The notes: generated from the sequence alone by a model not told the origin. A stretch of DNA of 64,000 bases from Chryseobacterium jejuense (GCF_017877355.1 NZ_JAGIPR010000012.1:82524-146523); one strand, 5' to 3'; counted from the first letter of the stretch, positions 47,769 through 58,033 are shown. Made by a program: numbers and translations.

Positions 47769-48552
47769 ATAGTCTGAAAAATTTTCTGGCGGTTTCAGTA
47801 GTTTCGTCGGCAACTTCGGAAATGCTGATCTTCTTCAAATGGGCAATCGTCTGTGCTACATAGGGCAGAAAGGAAGGTTCATTTCGTCTGTTCTGCATTC
47901 TCGGCATATTCTTCGGAAGCATGAAGGGGGCGTCTGTCTCAATCATCATTCTGTCCAGAGGAACATATCGGATGACTTCTTCTAAATGTTTAAATCTTTT
48001 TTCATCACTGATGGCTCCGGTAAACCCCAGATAAAATCCTTTGTCCAGATATACTTTCGCTTCATCTAATGTTCCTGTAAAGCAGTGCACAACGGCTTCT
48101 GGCAGTTTGGAAAGATAGTCATCTGTCATTTCATTAAACCTTTTAAAAGCAGATCTTTCATGAAGGAAAAGAGGTTTATCAACTTCTATTGCCAGTTCCA
48201 GCTGGGCTTTATAGCATTTCTCCTGAACAGGTCTTGGTGAGAAATCACGATCGAAATCCAATCCGCACTCACCTACTGAAATGACTTGATCCTGTTTCAA
48301 CAGCTTTCTAAGCTCATTAATACTTTCATGATTAAAAGATTTTGCATCATGGGGATGAATTCCCGCTGTTGAAAATATAACATCAGGATAATCTTCTGCT
48401 ATTGCTGCAGATTCTTTGCTTCCGCGAACGCTTGTTCCGGTGAGAATCATATAGTCTACTCCATTATCCAGAGCGCGATTAATTACTTCTTCTTGTTCAT
48501 TGTAGAACTGTTTATTGGTCAGGTTAATGCCAATATCAATGTATGTATTCAT
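47767..48552 (-). CDS. tatD: TatD family metal-dependent DNase
   Basis: 261 residues. DIGINLTNKQF, TAGIHPHDAK, VGECGLDFDRDFSPR and MIETDAPFML carry the TIM-barrel metal ligands, and the LFLHERSAF and VHCFTGTLDEA motifs are present. TatD enzymes are 3'-5' exonucleases acting on DNA and RNA, with roles in repair or RNA quality control. It ends at the shared terminator. Confidence 0.94.
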   Translation of the reverse strand: MNTYIDIGINLTNKQFYNEQEEVINRALDNGVDYMILTGTSVRGSKESAAIAEDYPDVIFSTAGIHPHDAKSFNHESINELRKLLKQDQVISVGECGLDFDRDFSPRPVQEKCYKAQLELAIEVDKPLFLHERSAFKRFNEMTDDYLSKLPEAVVHCFTGTLDEAKVYLDKGFYLGFTGAISDEKRFKHLEEVIRYVPLDRMMIETDAPFMLPKNMPRMQNRRNEPSFLPYVAQTIAHLKKISISEVADETTETARKFFRL

Positions 48553-49006
48553 TTGTTTTAAATTTTTGTGTTATTATTATGCTGAAAGATGGGAGTTGGA
48601 AGATGGAGGTTATGAAAGTCATAGAATGGCTATTATTTTTTTGTTTTTAATATTCCTGTTCTTGTAGCTCACCGTAATTATATGACTAAAAGCAACTTTC
48701 CGCTTCTAACATTTTCAATCTCTATTAGCGTTATTTATTTTGTATGGGTTTTAATTTCCCAGTTTTCGTTTTGTTTTGGGCTAGATTCTTTTGTTATGGT
48801 ACGTTTGAAATACACGGGCAAAATTATCAATCAGGAACGCAATATTTTTGCGTAGTGAAAAAAAAATGTTGGTTAGAAGCTGTGAAATGGAAGTTACGAG
48901 GTCATAAGGATCAATTATATTTTTTAGAAGAAATCTATAAAAGGATTGTTAGACGTTATAGGACAAAAAGTAACATCCAGCTTCCTTCTTCCCGCTTCCA
49001 GCCTTT
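48553..49006. other. Intergenic region with mirrored repeat
   Basis: About 450 bases. GATGGGAGTTGGAAGATGGA (near 48588) and the reverse-complementary-type CCAGCTTCCTTCTTCCCGCT (near 48977) form an imperfect long-range inverted repeat. No credible gene lies between them. Confidence 0.45.
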
Positions 49007-49663
49007 TTATTCATTGATAAATTTTTCCAGAAAACCTATCAGCCGGGTTCCACCGTGGCTCCAGCGGATACCGTGGCCTTCTTTTTCTCTGACTTCAAAA
49101 ACAAGTTCATGTTTATAATGAAAGAAGACATTCCACCACGTTTTATTTTCAAGGATGTACTGAATTTTCATCATTACTTTTTCCTGCTTTTGCTGATTAT
49201 TTCCCTTCACTTCACCCCAGAAGTCATCATCGCCCATTCTTCCGGTATGTTTCTCCCAAGCGCGTTGGGCAATGGTAATTTCTCCGTTAAATGGTTCTTT
49301 ACAGGCTTTTATCAAGACTGAATTCAGTGGTGGAACTGTATTTTCATCACGGATACTTGCAGAAGTAAGTCTTTGACCTAAAACAATCAGCCAGTTTTCA
49401 AATGGAATGGACTCCAACTGCTTTGCTTTAACCTCATCAGTATCATTCCTATTAAAAATGTTGATAAATTGATTAAAGATTTCATCCCTGTTGATCTCAA
49501 TTTCTTCATTGAAATAAGGAAGATTCCACTCCAAAGTCTTATCCTGAAATTGTTGAATATGCTGTGACAGGTTTTTCAGATGTTCTTCTGATAAAATAGC
49601 TTCATATTTTTCCTTCCAGCTTTCAGAAATCCATGGAATATATTGTTCAATTTTATTCATCAT
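49007..49663 (-). CDS. Hypothetical protein downstream of DUF434
   Basis: 218 residues. It is helical with conserved-looking patches (ITIAQRAWEKHTGRMGDDDFWGEVKGNN; HKHELVFEVREKEGHGIRWSHGGTRLIGFLEKF). No signal peptide or membrane segment. It overlaps the DUF434 gene by 11 bases, so they form a tight pair. Family not recognised. Confidence 0.7.
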   Translation of the reverse strand: MMNKIEQYIPWISESWKEKYEAILSEEHLKNLSQHIQQFQDKTLEWNLPYFNEEIEINRDEIFNQFINIFNRNDTDEVKAKQLESIPFENWLIVLGQRLTSASIRDENTVPPLNSVLIKACKEPFNGEITIAQRAWEKHTGRMGDDDFWGEVKGNNQQKQEKVMMKIQYILENKTWWNVFFHYKHELVFEVREKEGHGIRWSHGGTRLIGFLEKFINE

Positions 49664-50378
49664 AACATTGTATCAGATTAACGAAGAGGTTTTCTTCTTT
49701 GAGGAGGTAGCTTATGAGATTGAACCATTCTTTGCAGTGATCCAGAATCCAGGCATCTGAAGAAATAATGACCTCTGAACTTTCCGCTAGAAATTTATCC
49801 GGACTAAACTGTAATTCAACTTCCCAGTTCAGTTGATTTTCAATAGCAAAATCAAGAACGATCTGTTTAATTCTTCCACTGTTAGAAACCGGTTGGTCAA
49901 AAATCCAGACCAATTTCTGAGCCTGAGATTTTTGAAAAAATATAGCAACAAGTTCTATTGCTCTTTGTGTTTGGTTTACTCTCTTATACGTTCCGTGAAC
50001 ACCGGACAGATCCCGGAAACAACCATCAACCCCTTCAAAAATATACGCTTCTGACAACAGGCTTTCCAATAAGATCAATACATTGAAACCGTCAAGATAA
50101 ACTGTTTTATCTTTCAGATCTGAAATATCCTGTTGTTTCAATTTTCTGTCATGAATCTGTCCCTCGGATGCTGAAGCGCCACGCAGTGCCTGTATCTGTC
50201 GTGTTTTTAGTCTGTATCTGTTTCCAACAAGATCAGAGGCTGCTTTTTCTGCATATCCTCTTGTGAGTAAATACTGCATATCCTGAACAGCAAATTTTAG
50301 CTTACTGATCTGTTTTTCTGAACCGAACAGCGCATCATCGCCTGTATTTTTTCCGCGGTTTCTGTTATTCATACTCAA
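49653..50378 (-). CDS. DUF434 protein, PIN/NYN-like fold suggested
   Basis: 241 residues. LLTRGYAEKAASDLVGNRYRLKTRQIQALRGAS is the DUF434 region. VYLDGFNVLILLES, LVWIFDQPVSNSGR and EVIISSDAWILDH look like the acidic strand ends of a PIN/NYN nuclease. DUF434 proteins occur in bacteria and archaea; activity is unproven. A role in RNA cleavage is inference. Confidence 0.75.
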   Translation of the reverse strand: MSMNNRNRGKNTGDDALFGSEKQISKLKFAVQDMQYLLTRGYAEKAASDLVGNRYRLKTRQIQALRGASASEGQIHDRKLKQQDISDLKDKTVYLDGFNVLILLESLLSEAYIFEGVDGCFRDLSGVHGTYKRVNQTQRAIELVAIFFQKSQAQKLVWIFDQPVSNSGRIKQIVLDFAIENQLNWEVELQFSPDKFLAESSEVIISSDAWILDHCKEWFNLISYLLKEENLFVNLIQCYDE

Positions 50379-50547
50379 AAATAAAGCTTTTAAAGATAAC
50401 GTTCTCTCAGATTGGGCAGATAACGCAGATTTTTCTACTGTAATCTGTGAGATCTGAGGAAAATAGAATATAAATTACTGAAAGCCTTAGCTTTAAAATT
50501 GGATAAATAATTGTCTGTACTGACTGTTTATTGTACTTTTAAAGAAA

Positions 50548-51420
50548 ATGCACAACGTCATGAAAATATCGAATCAACTTTCCATTATTTTATTCTTCTT
50601 TTCTTGCTGTTTATTTTTTCAAAGTTGTGAAAGTAAAGGCAAAGAAAAGACTGTGAATATTTTTGGAGTGAAAAAAGATACGGAACATTTGAAGAGTGTT
50701 GATAATTTCGATAAAAACACCCAAACTATCCATGTTCTGGTTGCTTTATGTGACAATAAATATCAGGGCATTGTTCCGGTTCCTGAAAAAATAGGAAATG
50801 GACAGGATCCTGATCAGAATTTATATTGGGGAGCTGGTTATGGGATCAGGACTTATTTCAAAAAGAGTAAAGATTGGAAGTTCTTAAAATCTGAAAAGAA
50901 GGATTCAATAAGAATGGAAAGGCTTATTTTCCAGCATGCTTCAAAGAAAAACTATTATTTGGTTGCTGATGCTTATGATGGTGAGTATATTAAAAATTGT
51001 ACAAAGGATTTTTTCTACAGCAGTTCAGGGCAGATGAAGGATGTACTTTCCGTTAATAATACCAAAATTGGGCTTTACGGAAATGCTAAACTTGTTTCTT
51101 ATGTAGGCCATGATGGATTGATGGATTTCCAGCTCTCAGAATCTTTTAAAAATAGGGATGGACAAACAAGGGATTGCATTATCTTAGCTTGCTACAGTAA
51201 AAAGTTTTTCTCCCCTTTATTACAGGAAACAAAAGCTAATCCTTTGGTATGGACAACTCATCTGATGGCTCCCGAAGCTTATATTCTTCATGATGCTTTA
51301 ACGGGATATATTAATCATGAAACAGCAGAACAGATCAGAAGCCGTGCAGCATTGGCCTATTCAAAATATCAGAAATGCAGTGTAAAAGCAGCTAGAAATC
51401 TTTTGGTGACAGGCTGGTAA
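50548..51420 (+). CDS. Hypothetical lipoprotein
   Basis: 290 residues. A signal peptide ends in a lipobox (CCLFFQSCESKG), so it is probably exported and lipidated. The mature part has YWGAGYGIRTYFKKS, YLVADAYDGEYI, YVGHDGLMDF and LLQETKANPLVWTTHLMAPEAYILHDAL, a pattern of conserved hypothetical lipoproteins in Flavobacteriia. Start is ATG at 50548 or 50560. Function unknown. Confidence 0.8.
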   Translation: MHNVMKISNQLSIILFFFSCCLFFQSCESKGKEKTVNIFGVKKDTEHLKSVDNFDKNTQTIHVLVALCDNKYQGIVPVPEKIGNGQDPDQNLYWGAGYGIRTYFKKSKDWKFLKSEKKDSIRMERLIFQHASKKNYYLVADAYDGEYIKNCTKDFFYSSSGQMKDVLSVNNTKIGLYGNAKLVSYVGHDGLMDFQLSESFKNRDGQTRDCIILACYSKKFFSPLLQETKANPLVWTTHLMAPEAYILHDALTGYINHETAEQIRSRAALAYSKYQKCSVKAARNLLVTGW

Positions 51421-51538
51421 TATCATATTATTCAATTCAACAGAATATCGGTTATATTTTTTACAACAAAAGAGATATTTTATACAACACTTTTAAGGTG
51501 TATTAGAGATAAGTTTGCAAAGACTTAAAAATACTCTT

Positions 51539-52396
51539 ATGAATACACTGAAAAAACTATGTTATCTCTCTGCAGCGATTCTTCTATCTGCATCTTTCGT
51601 TTCATGTTCCAGCGATGACAACGAAATTATTATTGAACAACAGACTCCCTCACAGGTTCTGGCTTCTACTCCATGGGAAACTACGGGAGCTAAAGATAAA
51701 AACGGGGCTAATGTAGCCTTAACTGATGCCAGCGTAGCCGGATATGTAGGTTTTGCTTATTTTAAAGCAGACGGAAACTTTGCTATTTACAGCTTAACTG
51801 ATGTATTGAGATCAAGAGGAATATGGTCTGTAGATGCTCAGGGAAAAACAAGAACTATTACAGCTTTAAATCCTGATGCAACAACCATTTTCAAACGTGA
51901 TGTTGAAATTCTTGTTTTAAACAGAAATGAATTTACGTACAGAATTCGCCCTAATGCTGCTGACCCATCTATTTATTATGATATTATCCATACAAGAACT
52001 CCCCATGCAGAGCCTAAAAACGGACAGCTTACCTTAGCTTCTACTCCATGGAAGACTACAGGAGCCAAAAATAATAGTGGTAGTGATGTAGCTTTAGACA
52101 ATGCAAGTGTAGCTGGTTATGTAGGATATTCTTACTTCAAAGCTAATGGAACTTTTAAAATCTTCGGATTAAATGATGTACTAAGATCTCAGGGAACATG
52201 GACTATTTCTCCTGATGGAAAGACCAGAACTTTGGTTGCTGTAGATGCTAATGGTAATGTACTTTTCACCCGTACTGTAGAGATTCTTGTACTGAACGAA
52301 ACTACGTTTACTTACAGAATTACTCCTGATGCCACCCAGCCGACTGTATTTTACGATATCATACATACTAAGGATTCTCACAAAGAACCTCAGTAG
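51539..52396 (+). CDS. Lipoprotein with two DUF4822 repeats
   Basis: 285 residues from the ATG at 51539 (the open frame continues to 51515). The signal peptide and lipobox are SFVSCSSDD. Two tandem repeats of about 120 residues both begin LASTPW and include VAGYVG, YFKA and the VEILVLN strand. DUF4822 is a beta-rich domain of unknown function in Bacteroidota surface proteins. The doubled domain suggests binding of a repeated ligand. Confidence 0.88.
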   Translation: MNTLKKLCYLSAAILLSASFVSCSSDDNEIIIEQQTPSQVLASTPWETTGAKDKNGANVALTDASVAGYVGFAYFKADGNFAIYSLTDVLRSRGIWSVDAQGKTRTITALNPDATTIFKRDVEILVLNRNEFTYRIRPNAADPSIYYDIIHTRTPHAEPKNGQLTLASTPWKTTGAKNNSGSDVALDNASVAGYVGYSYFKANGTFKIFGLNDVLRSQGTWTISPDGKTRTLVAVDANGNVLFTRTVEILVLNETTFTYRITPDATQPTVFYDIIHTKDSHKEPQ

Positions 52397-52423
52397 TGAT
52401 TATTTTTTTTATAATAAGGAAAA

Positions 52424-52449
52424 CCTGTCCATTATGGGCAGGTTTTTAA
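52424..52449 (+). terminator. Terminator of the DUF4822 gene
   Basis: AAACCTGTCC and GGGCAGGTTT pair (one wobble) around a 5-base loop, followed by TTT. Confidence 0.85.
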
Positions 52450-52595
52450 TTTTATTGATTCAATAAGTTACTTGTTCTCATTTTGAAGAGAATACCTGAA
52501 AATCGGTAAGAGGTTCTTCTTTCCTCTTCGCTTCATTCAGAATAACAGTTGTTTTTCATTTTTAATTCAGGCAGGATATAAAATAGTTTCATTTC

Positions 52596-53642
52596 TTACC
52601 AATATTCTTCCCACCATTTTTTCCAAATTACATTTCCTAACTGGTCCATATCTACTTTTTCACCTATAACAGGTAAAGTAATGGGTTGGTTACTATCTTC
52701 TGCATTTTTAGCGGCCAATTCTACGGGTTCAAACCATGCATGCTGAGAAAGTTTGAATTTTGAATGATGCACAGGGATAAAGTTTTTTGCTTTTAATTCC
52801 CGTATTTCTCCGATAAGCTGATCCGGTAATGTATGAATGTAGGGCCATTTTTCATTGTACTGGCCGCATTCCATAACAGCAAGGTCAAACGGACCATATT
52901 TATTTCCTATTTCTGTAAAATGATTTCCGTAACCGCTATCACCCCCTAAAAACAGGTCTTTGGTAGGTGTTTTCAGTACAAAGGAAGTCCAGAGTGAAAT
53001 ATTTCTATTCAGCAGCCTTCCGGAGAAATGTCTTGCCGGTGTAAGGGTAATTCTGAAACCTTCTGCAATATCGATACTTTCCCACCAGTTCTTTTCAATG
53101 ATTTTTTCTGATTTCCAACCCCAGTATTCGAAGTGCTGTCCTGTTCCCAATCCACAAATTACTGTTCCTACTCTGCTTTTTAATTCCTGTACGGTTTTAT
53201 AATCCAGATGATCCCAATGATCGTGGGAAATCAATAGAAAGTCTATATCCGGCATATGTTCCGGCTTATAGTAATCTGCACCCGGAAATGCTTTTATAGA
53301 CCCGGGCATTGGTGAGGCATTCCCACTGAAAACAGGATCTATCAGGAATTTTTTGCCATCAACCTGTATAAAATATGAGCTATGCCCAAACCATACCAAC
53401 ACGTTTTCTTCCAGAGAAAGTTTTTTTAAATCCGTGACAACAAATGGAAGGGTAGACTTTGGTGATGTGTTTTCCACTTTACACAAACTGTTAAAGAGGG
53501 CTTTGGTCATACTTTCGCCTTCCAATAAAGCTGGTGTGTTGAGTATATTCTGAAATCTCCCATTGGCATAATTGGGAAGTGTGCTGAAGTATTCCTTTCT
53601 TTTTTCATCAGGAAACTGCCCGAGCTGTTTTACTAAATTCAT
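52596..53642 (-). CDS. MBL-fold hydrolase (UlaG/NAPE-PLD-like)
   Basis: 348 residues. WFGHSSYFIQVDGKKFLIDPVF is the start of the fold, LLISHDHWDHLDYKTV is the HxHxDH motif, ARHFSGR and LGGDSGYG give further ligands, and FIPVHHSKF ends the site. Such lactonase/phosphodiesterase-like enzymes act on phospholipids or small esters. It ends next to an antiporter gene, possibly co-transcribed (12 bases). Confidence 0.9.
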   Translation of the reverse strand: MNLVKQLGQFPDEKRKEYFSTLPNYANGRFQNILNTPALLEGESMTKALFNSLCKVENTSPKSTLPFVVTDLKKLSLEENVLVWFGHSSYFIQVDGKKFLIDPVFSGNASPMPGSIKAFPGADYYKPEHMPDIDFLLISHDHWDHLDYKTVQELKSRVGTVICGLGTGQHFEYWGWKSEKIIEKNWWESIDIAEGFRITLTPARHFSGRLLNRNISLWTSFVLKTPTKDLFLGGDSGYGNHFTEIGNKYGPFDLAVMECGQYNEKWPYIHTLPDQLIGEIRELKAKNFIPVHHSKFKLSQHAWFEPVELAAKNAEDSNQPITLPVIGEKVDMDQLGNVIWKKWWEEYW

Positions 53643-53654
53643 TTCCTTATTTTT

Positions 53655-55235
53655 TTACATTCTCAGCCTTTCTTCTTCAAGATCCAGCCTTGTTAAATAA
53701 TGTCTTATATATTCTTCGTCAATATTCAGATTTCTTCTGTTTTCTTCCCGAAGCCAGATGCGCTGCTGTTCCAGCGTTTCAAAGTAAATTTCTTTGGCTT
53801 CATCAGACAGTTTATGTACGGAATTTTCTTTGTCTTCCTGCTCCCAACGATCCATCAGCCTGTTGAAATATTCATTTTCGTTTCTTCTTTCTTTATAATT
53901 TTCGTTGAGATATTTTAAGGCAATGCGACGCATTTCTTTTCTTAAAAAGTGTTCTGATTCTTCTTCAGAGAGATATCCTCTTCCGGAATCAGATAAATTA
54001 AGTTTTTTTATCAATACCGGTAATGTTAACCCCTGAATGATAAGGGTTGCTAAAATCACGATAAAGGTAATAAAGAGAATGAGATCACGATGGGGAAAAG
54101 GCTGCCCGTTTTCCATTACGACAGGAATTGATAAAGCTGCGGCCAGTGACACTACTCCGCGCATTCCTGTCCAGCTCATGAGTATTGGTGCTTTCATTCC
54201 CGGATCTCTATCAGCTACATTAATGAAGTTTCGCATAATTAAGGTTATGAAAACAGCTCCAAAAGAGGATAAGAAACGGACGATAATCAGAACTGCTGTA
54301 ATGAGTAAGCCATAAGTAATCGCATCTGTAAGGCTTATTCCTTCTTTATTCAGACCTACCATAATCTCCGGCAGATCTAATCCGATTAATAGAAACACAA
54401 TTCCGTTAATCAGAAAGACAAAGCTTTCCCATACATTGGAACCTTTAAGCCTTGATTCTGAGGTTCGGAAAATTTCATGTCTTCTGATGGAAAGAAATAA
54501 TCCTCCACTTACTACTGCCAAAACACCGGATGAATGAACTTCTTCAGCAGCAATATACATCACATAAGGAGCTATCAGACTGAGTATGGCATCCATATTG
54601 ACATCAGTGGGAAATATTCTTTCAATTTTGAGAAATATAAACGCCAGTACTAGACCTATTCCCAATCCTCCGAATACCATCCATCCAAAGCTTACCACTG
54701 CATCCTGCCATATAAATTGTCCGGTAGCTACAGCCACCATAGCAAACCTAAAAATAATTAATGAAGAAGCATCATTAAACAGACTCTCGCCTTCTAAAAC
54801 AGTAGATAGATTTTTAGGAACTTTTACAAATTTTAAAATAGCTCCCGCACTCACGGCATCAGGCGGAGAAACAATTCCTCCCAACACAAAGCCTAATGCC
54901 AATGAAAATCCGGGAATATATGAATTGGCAACAAAAGCTACCGATATAGCTGTAAGAAAAACGACAATAAAAGCAAAACTGGTGATGATCCGCCTCAGTT
55001 TCCAGATTTCCTTCCATGAAACGGCAAAAGCGGCTTCGTATAATAATGGGGGTAAAAAAATAATAAATATAAGTTCAGGATCAATTTTTATGGGTGGCAA
55101 ACCAGGAATAAAGCTAATAAGCAGGCCGGCAATCACCAATATAATAGGATAAGCTACTTTTAATCGATTGGCCAGCATTATAGCTCCAATAATGACCAGA
55201 ACCAGCCCCAGATAATAAATAAAATTTTCCACCAT
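53655..55235 (-). CDS. CPA1-type Na+/H+ antiporter
   Basis: 526 residues. About 12 membrane segments carry the key FLPPLLYEAAFAVSWKE, the GIVSPPDAVSAGAILKFV and the EGESLFNDASSLIIFR motifs (acidic and Asn residues of the ion site). A hydrophilic C-terminal tail of about 110 residues follows. It exchanges Na+ or K+ for H+ at the inner membrane. The start was chosen at MVENFIYYLG. Confidence 0.94.
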   Translation of the reverse strand: MVENFIYYLGLVLVIIGAIMLANRLKVAYPIILVIAGLLISFIPGLPPIKIDPELIFIIFLPPLLYEAAFAVSWKEIWKLRRIITSFAFIVVFLTAISVAFVANSYIPGFSLALGFVLGGIVSPPDAVSAGAILKFVKVPKNLSTVLEGESLFNDASSLIIFRFAMVAVATGQFIWQDAVVSFGWMVFGGLGIGLVLAFIFLKIERIFPTDVNMDAILSLIAPYVMYIAAEEVHSSGVLAVVSGGLFLSIRRHEIFRTSESRLKGSNVWESFVFLINGIVFLLIGLDLPEIMVGLNKEGISLTDAITYGLLITAVLIIVRFLSSFGAVFITLIMRNFINVADRDPGMKAPILMSWTGMRGVVSLAAALSIPVVMENGQPFPHRDLILFITFIVILATLIIQGLTLPVLIKKLNLSDSGRGYLSEEESEHFLRKEMRRIALKYLNENYKERRNENEYFNRLMDRWEQEDKENSVHKLSDEAKEIYFETLEQQRIWLREENRRNLNIDEEYIRHYLTRLDLEEERLRM

Positions 55236-55569
55236 TTGTTTCTCAATTAATTTTTAAACCAATTTATATATTTTTTGATAAATATGATTGTTTTTTATCT
55301 GGTTTTCAAACTTAACCGAAAAATATCTATAGGGATTTTGTTCAGGAATTTTTCATTTTTAAATCATCAACTCTTGTGAGTTGATGATAAATTAAAAGAG
55401 GCTGTCTCAAAGGTGTCATTCTGATACAGGCTTACAAATCTGTGAACGTAGTTCAGTAATGAAGAACCTTAATTATTTGTTTTTTAGAGATTCTTCGCTG
55501 CTCTCAGAATGACAAAAGTCTATTTCTTGATTTTTGAGGCAACCTATTTCAATCAAGTTTTGTTAAGCT
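55236..55569. other. Intergenic region with GTCATTCTGA repeat
   Basis: About 330 bases. GAGGCTGTCTCAAAGG (55397) and TTTTTGAGGCAACCT (55535) flank GTCATTCTGA ... TCAGAATGAC, an inverted-repeat element with AGATTCTTCGCTGCTCTCAG. The outer GAGGCTGTCTCAAA also occurs at 63738 beside the transposase, so this may be an IS-derived miniature element. No ORF. Confidence 0.5.
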
Positions 55570-56130
55570 AATTTTTGCTGAAAAAATGGCACCAACTGAC
55601 CTACAGCTTCATTGACATAGTTTTCTCTTATCTGTAGAGACTGCACGCTCAAGCAAATCATCACTCATCCATGCGCTTCCTGCCAGACTTCCTACAATAG
55701 CCAGAAATGGTTGGGTAAAGAAGGCTTCTGCTTTGTTGTACGCATCATAAGAGATAATCTGAGTTAAGCTTCTTGTTGTAGCAAAACCGGGTGCTGTAGG
55801 GTATTGACAACGGTCTGTGTGATAATATTCCCAAGCTTCTCTTAGTTCTTCATTAGGTGCATCTTCTTATCTCATAGGTGCCAGTGGATTAGTTTGAACT
55901 TCTGTACTTTCGGCATCAGCTGTTCTTGTATTGGAACCTGCCAGTAAATAAGGCAATGCATCTGCCTCTTTTACTTTGTTTTCCCATCCGTTTCTGAACA
56001 TAGATCCGATATTTACAGCACTTATCATTCCCACCGTTTTAATTCTATGATTGCTGCATTGGCTGTATATCCAGCTCCTGCACAGATTCCCATGGCTCCA
56101 GTGTTCCCTGAAGCTCTGTACAAAATTGAA
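55570..56130 (-). pseudogene. Dienelactone-hydrolase-like alpha/beta hydrolase remnant
   Basis: Translating in pieces gives GNTGAMGICAGAGYTANAAIIE (nucleophile elbow with Cys), then after a frameshift RIKTVGMISAVNIGSMFRNGWENK, a stop codon, and then FATTRSLTQIISYDAYNKAEAFFTQPFLAIVGSLAGSAW. These match parts of the alpha/beta-hydrolase (dienelactone hydrolase) family in order. At least one frameshift and one stop (near 55870), a second shift near the end, and a missing N-terminus make it nonfunctional. Confidence 0.8.
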
Positions 56131-56151
56131 AATAAGATATGTTTTTTAAAA

Positions 56152-57909
56152 CTATGAGATTGTGTGTATTTTTTCTGTAGTCGTATTATAAATTTCTGAG
56201 GTAACATTGTCTACAAATCTCCATTCTGCAATGGATTCTCCTGCCGTAAATTTCACATGCAGATATCCTCTTTTATAAAGGTTTGCATACTCCAGATCAT
56301 CGATTAGCGATGAAAATGCCTGAGCCAATGCAATTGCCTGACTAGGATCTGATGTGATTCCAAGATAACCTTCAAGACCTGGTGAAGAAACAGAACTACA
56401 TGCTAACTCAGTTCCGATCATTTTCCCTTGTGCATTGGTAAGTGTCCCTAACCATGCATTGTGTGTATCACCTGCCAGCACTACTACTTTTTTACCTGCA
56501 AGGACAGAATATAGCTGTTCTCTTTCCATGAAATATCCGTCCCAAGCATCCAGATTATAAGGTAAGGTAGTCGTAATTCTTGCTATTTCCTGTGGGGTAA
56601 GGGTAGGATCCTGAGCTTTGTGTCTGGCTTTTAAAACCATCAGTTGGGCAATCGTACTCTGAAGAGCCTGCATGGTAGCCGGCTGAGCGCTTCCTAGCTT
56701 TTTTATTTCTGCTAAAATCTGATTAAGCAGCATTAATAACTCTGCAGGAACCATCATTTTGGTCATCAGGATCTGTTGTCCTAATACTTTCCACTTTGCA
56801 GTATCAGCATTGATCTGGGAGCCTAACCAAGCCATTTGCTCACTTCCAATAAGCTTTCTGTTAGAATCTAAAAAAGCAGTTTTAAATTTCACCTGATCGA
56901 AGTTTCCCGCATTATCCAAATAATCTGAATACTCTAATTGCTTATCTCTTGCAATCACCCTTGTATCCATCATGTAAAGGGAAACAATATTTCCGAAGTT
57001 GAAGCTTCTGTAAATTCTAAGATCTTTACCTGTTTTAAGCGGAATATATTCACTGTATGCTTGGAAAGCTGCCTTTTTTCTTAGTTCAAAATCACCTTCA
57101 TTCGGCTGATGGTTTTCTGCTCCGGATTTATAAGTATCATTTGCAAATTCGTGGTCGTCCCACACACAGATAAAAGGTTTTTTCTGATGAGCCAACTGAA
57201 GATTTTTGTCGCTTCTGTATTGTCTGTATCTTTCTCTGTAATCGTTCAGATTTAGGATTTCTTTTGCAGGTTTATGAGCTCTGCCCAGTTGATTGGTGTA
57301 TGGATTGGTTCCGTACTGTCCCGGAGCATATTCATAGATATAATCGCCAAGGTGTACTACTACATCAGCTTCAGATTTGGCAACTGCTCCATATACATTG
57401 AAAAGTCCTGCAGGGAAATTGGAACATGATACCACTGCCATTTTCACATCATTAACGGAATCTGTTTGGGATGGTAAGGTAATGGTTTCTCCTGTTACAC
57501 TGGCTTCTTTGGTGTTGAGGTTATAAAATCTATAGTAGTATTTGGTATTGGATGGAATATTCTGTACATCTACCGCCACAGTAAAGTCATTGATCATTGA
57601 AGCACTAGCTTTTCCTCTTCTTAAAACCTCAGAAAAATTACTATTTCTGCTTATTTCCCAGGTAATCTCAGCATCAGCTCCTCCAGAATATCTTGTCCAT
57701 AGAATAATTCCTGTTGCTGTAGGATCAAAACTGGCAACTCCGGTATCAAAGCCTGAATTTTTAAGATCATTGGGAGCCATTCCTCCCTCAGTAAAATCAT
57801 CATCACTACAACTTATAATCAGAGGAGCAATAAAAAGCCCTCCGGCTGCCAGCAGTGAATTCTTAAGGAAACGTCTTCTGTTAAGTAGATTGTTATTTTC
57901 ATTTTCCAT
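56152..57909 (-). CDS. phoD: PhoD-like alkaline phosphatase/phosphodiesterase
   Basis: 585 residues from the ATG at 57909 (MENENNNLL); the frame opens at 57927. The twin-arginine signal NRRRFLKN precedes a hydrophobic segment ending IISCSD, a possible lipobox. PhoD metal motifs are VVSCSNF, VVHLGDYIYEY, CVWDDHEFANDTYKSGAENH and LAGDTHNAW. It hydrolyses phosphomonoesters or diesters outside the cytoplasm using Ca2+/Fe3+. Induced by phosphate limitation in relatives (known), no Pho box seen here. Confidence 0.93.
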   Translation of the reverse strand: MENENNNLLNRRRFLKNSLLAAGGLFIAPLIISCSDDDFTEGGMAPNDLKNSGFDTGVASFDPTATGIILWTRYSGGADAEITWEISRNSNFSEVLRRGKASASMINDFTVAVDVQNIPSNTKYYYRFYNLNTKEASVTGETITLPSQTDSVNDVKMAVVSCSNFPAGLFNVYGAVAKSEADVVVHLGDYIYEYAPGQYGTNPYTNQLGRAHKPAKEILNLNDYRERYRQYRSDKNLQLAHQKKPFICVWDDHEFANDTYKSGAENHQPNEGDFELRKKAAFQAYSEYIPLKTGKDLRIYRSFNFGNIVSLYMMDTRVIARDKQLEYSDYLDNAGNFDQVKFKTAFLDSNRKLIGSEQMAWLGSQINADTAKWKVLGQQILMTKMMVPAELLMLLNQILAEIKKLGSAQPATMQALQSTIAQLMVLKARHKAQDPTLTPQEIARITTTLPYNLDAWDGYFMEREQLYSVLAGKKVVVLAGDTHNAWLGTLTNAQGKMIGTELACSSVSSPGLEGYLGITSDPSQAIALAQAFSSLIDDLEYANLYKRGYLHVKFTAGESIAEWRFVDNVTSEIYNTTTEKIHTIS

Positions 57910-58033
57910 CATTACTTTTTTCTGCAAAGCAACGGTATCCGTGGAAGAAGGCTGTTAACTGAGTTTTAATTATTCTTTACGCTTTTTTAAACATATGTTT
58001 AACATAATTTTTCTAAAACATAGGATAATTAAA

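Noticed and set aside
48744..49118. A 124-codon plus-strand ORF before the hypothetical gene
   Set aside because: Low-complexity content, overlap with a minus-strand gene, and location in a repeat region.
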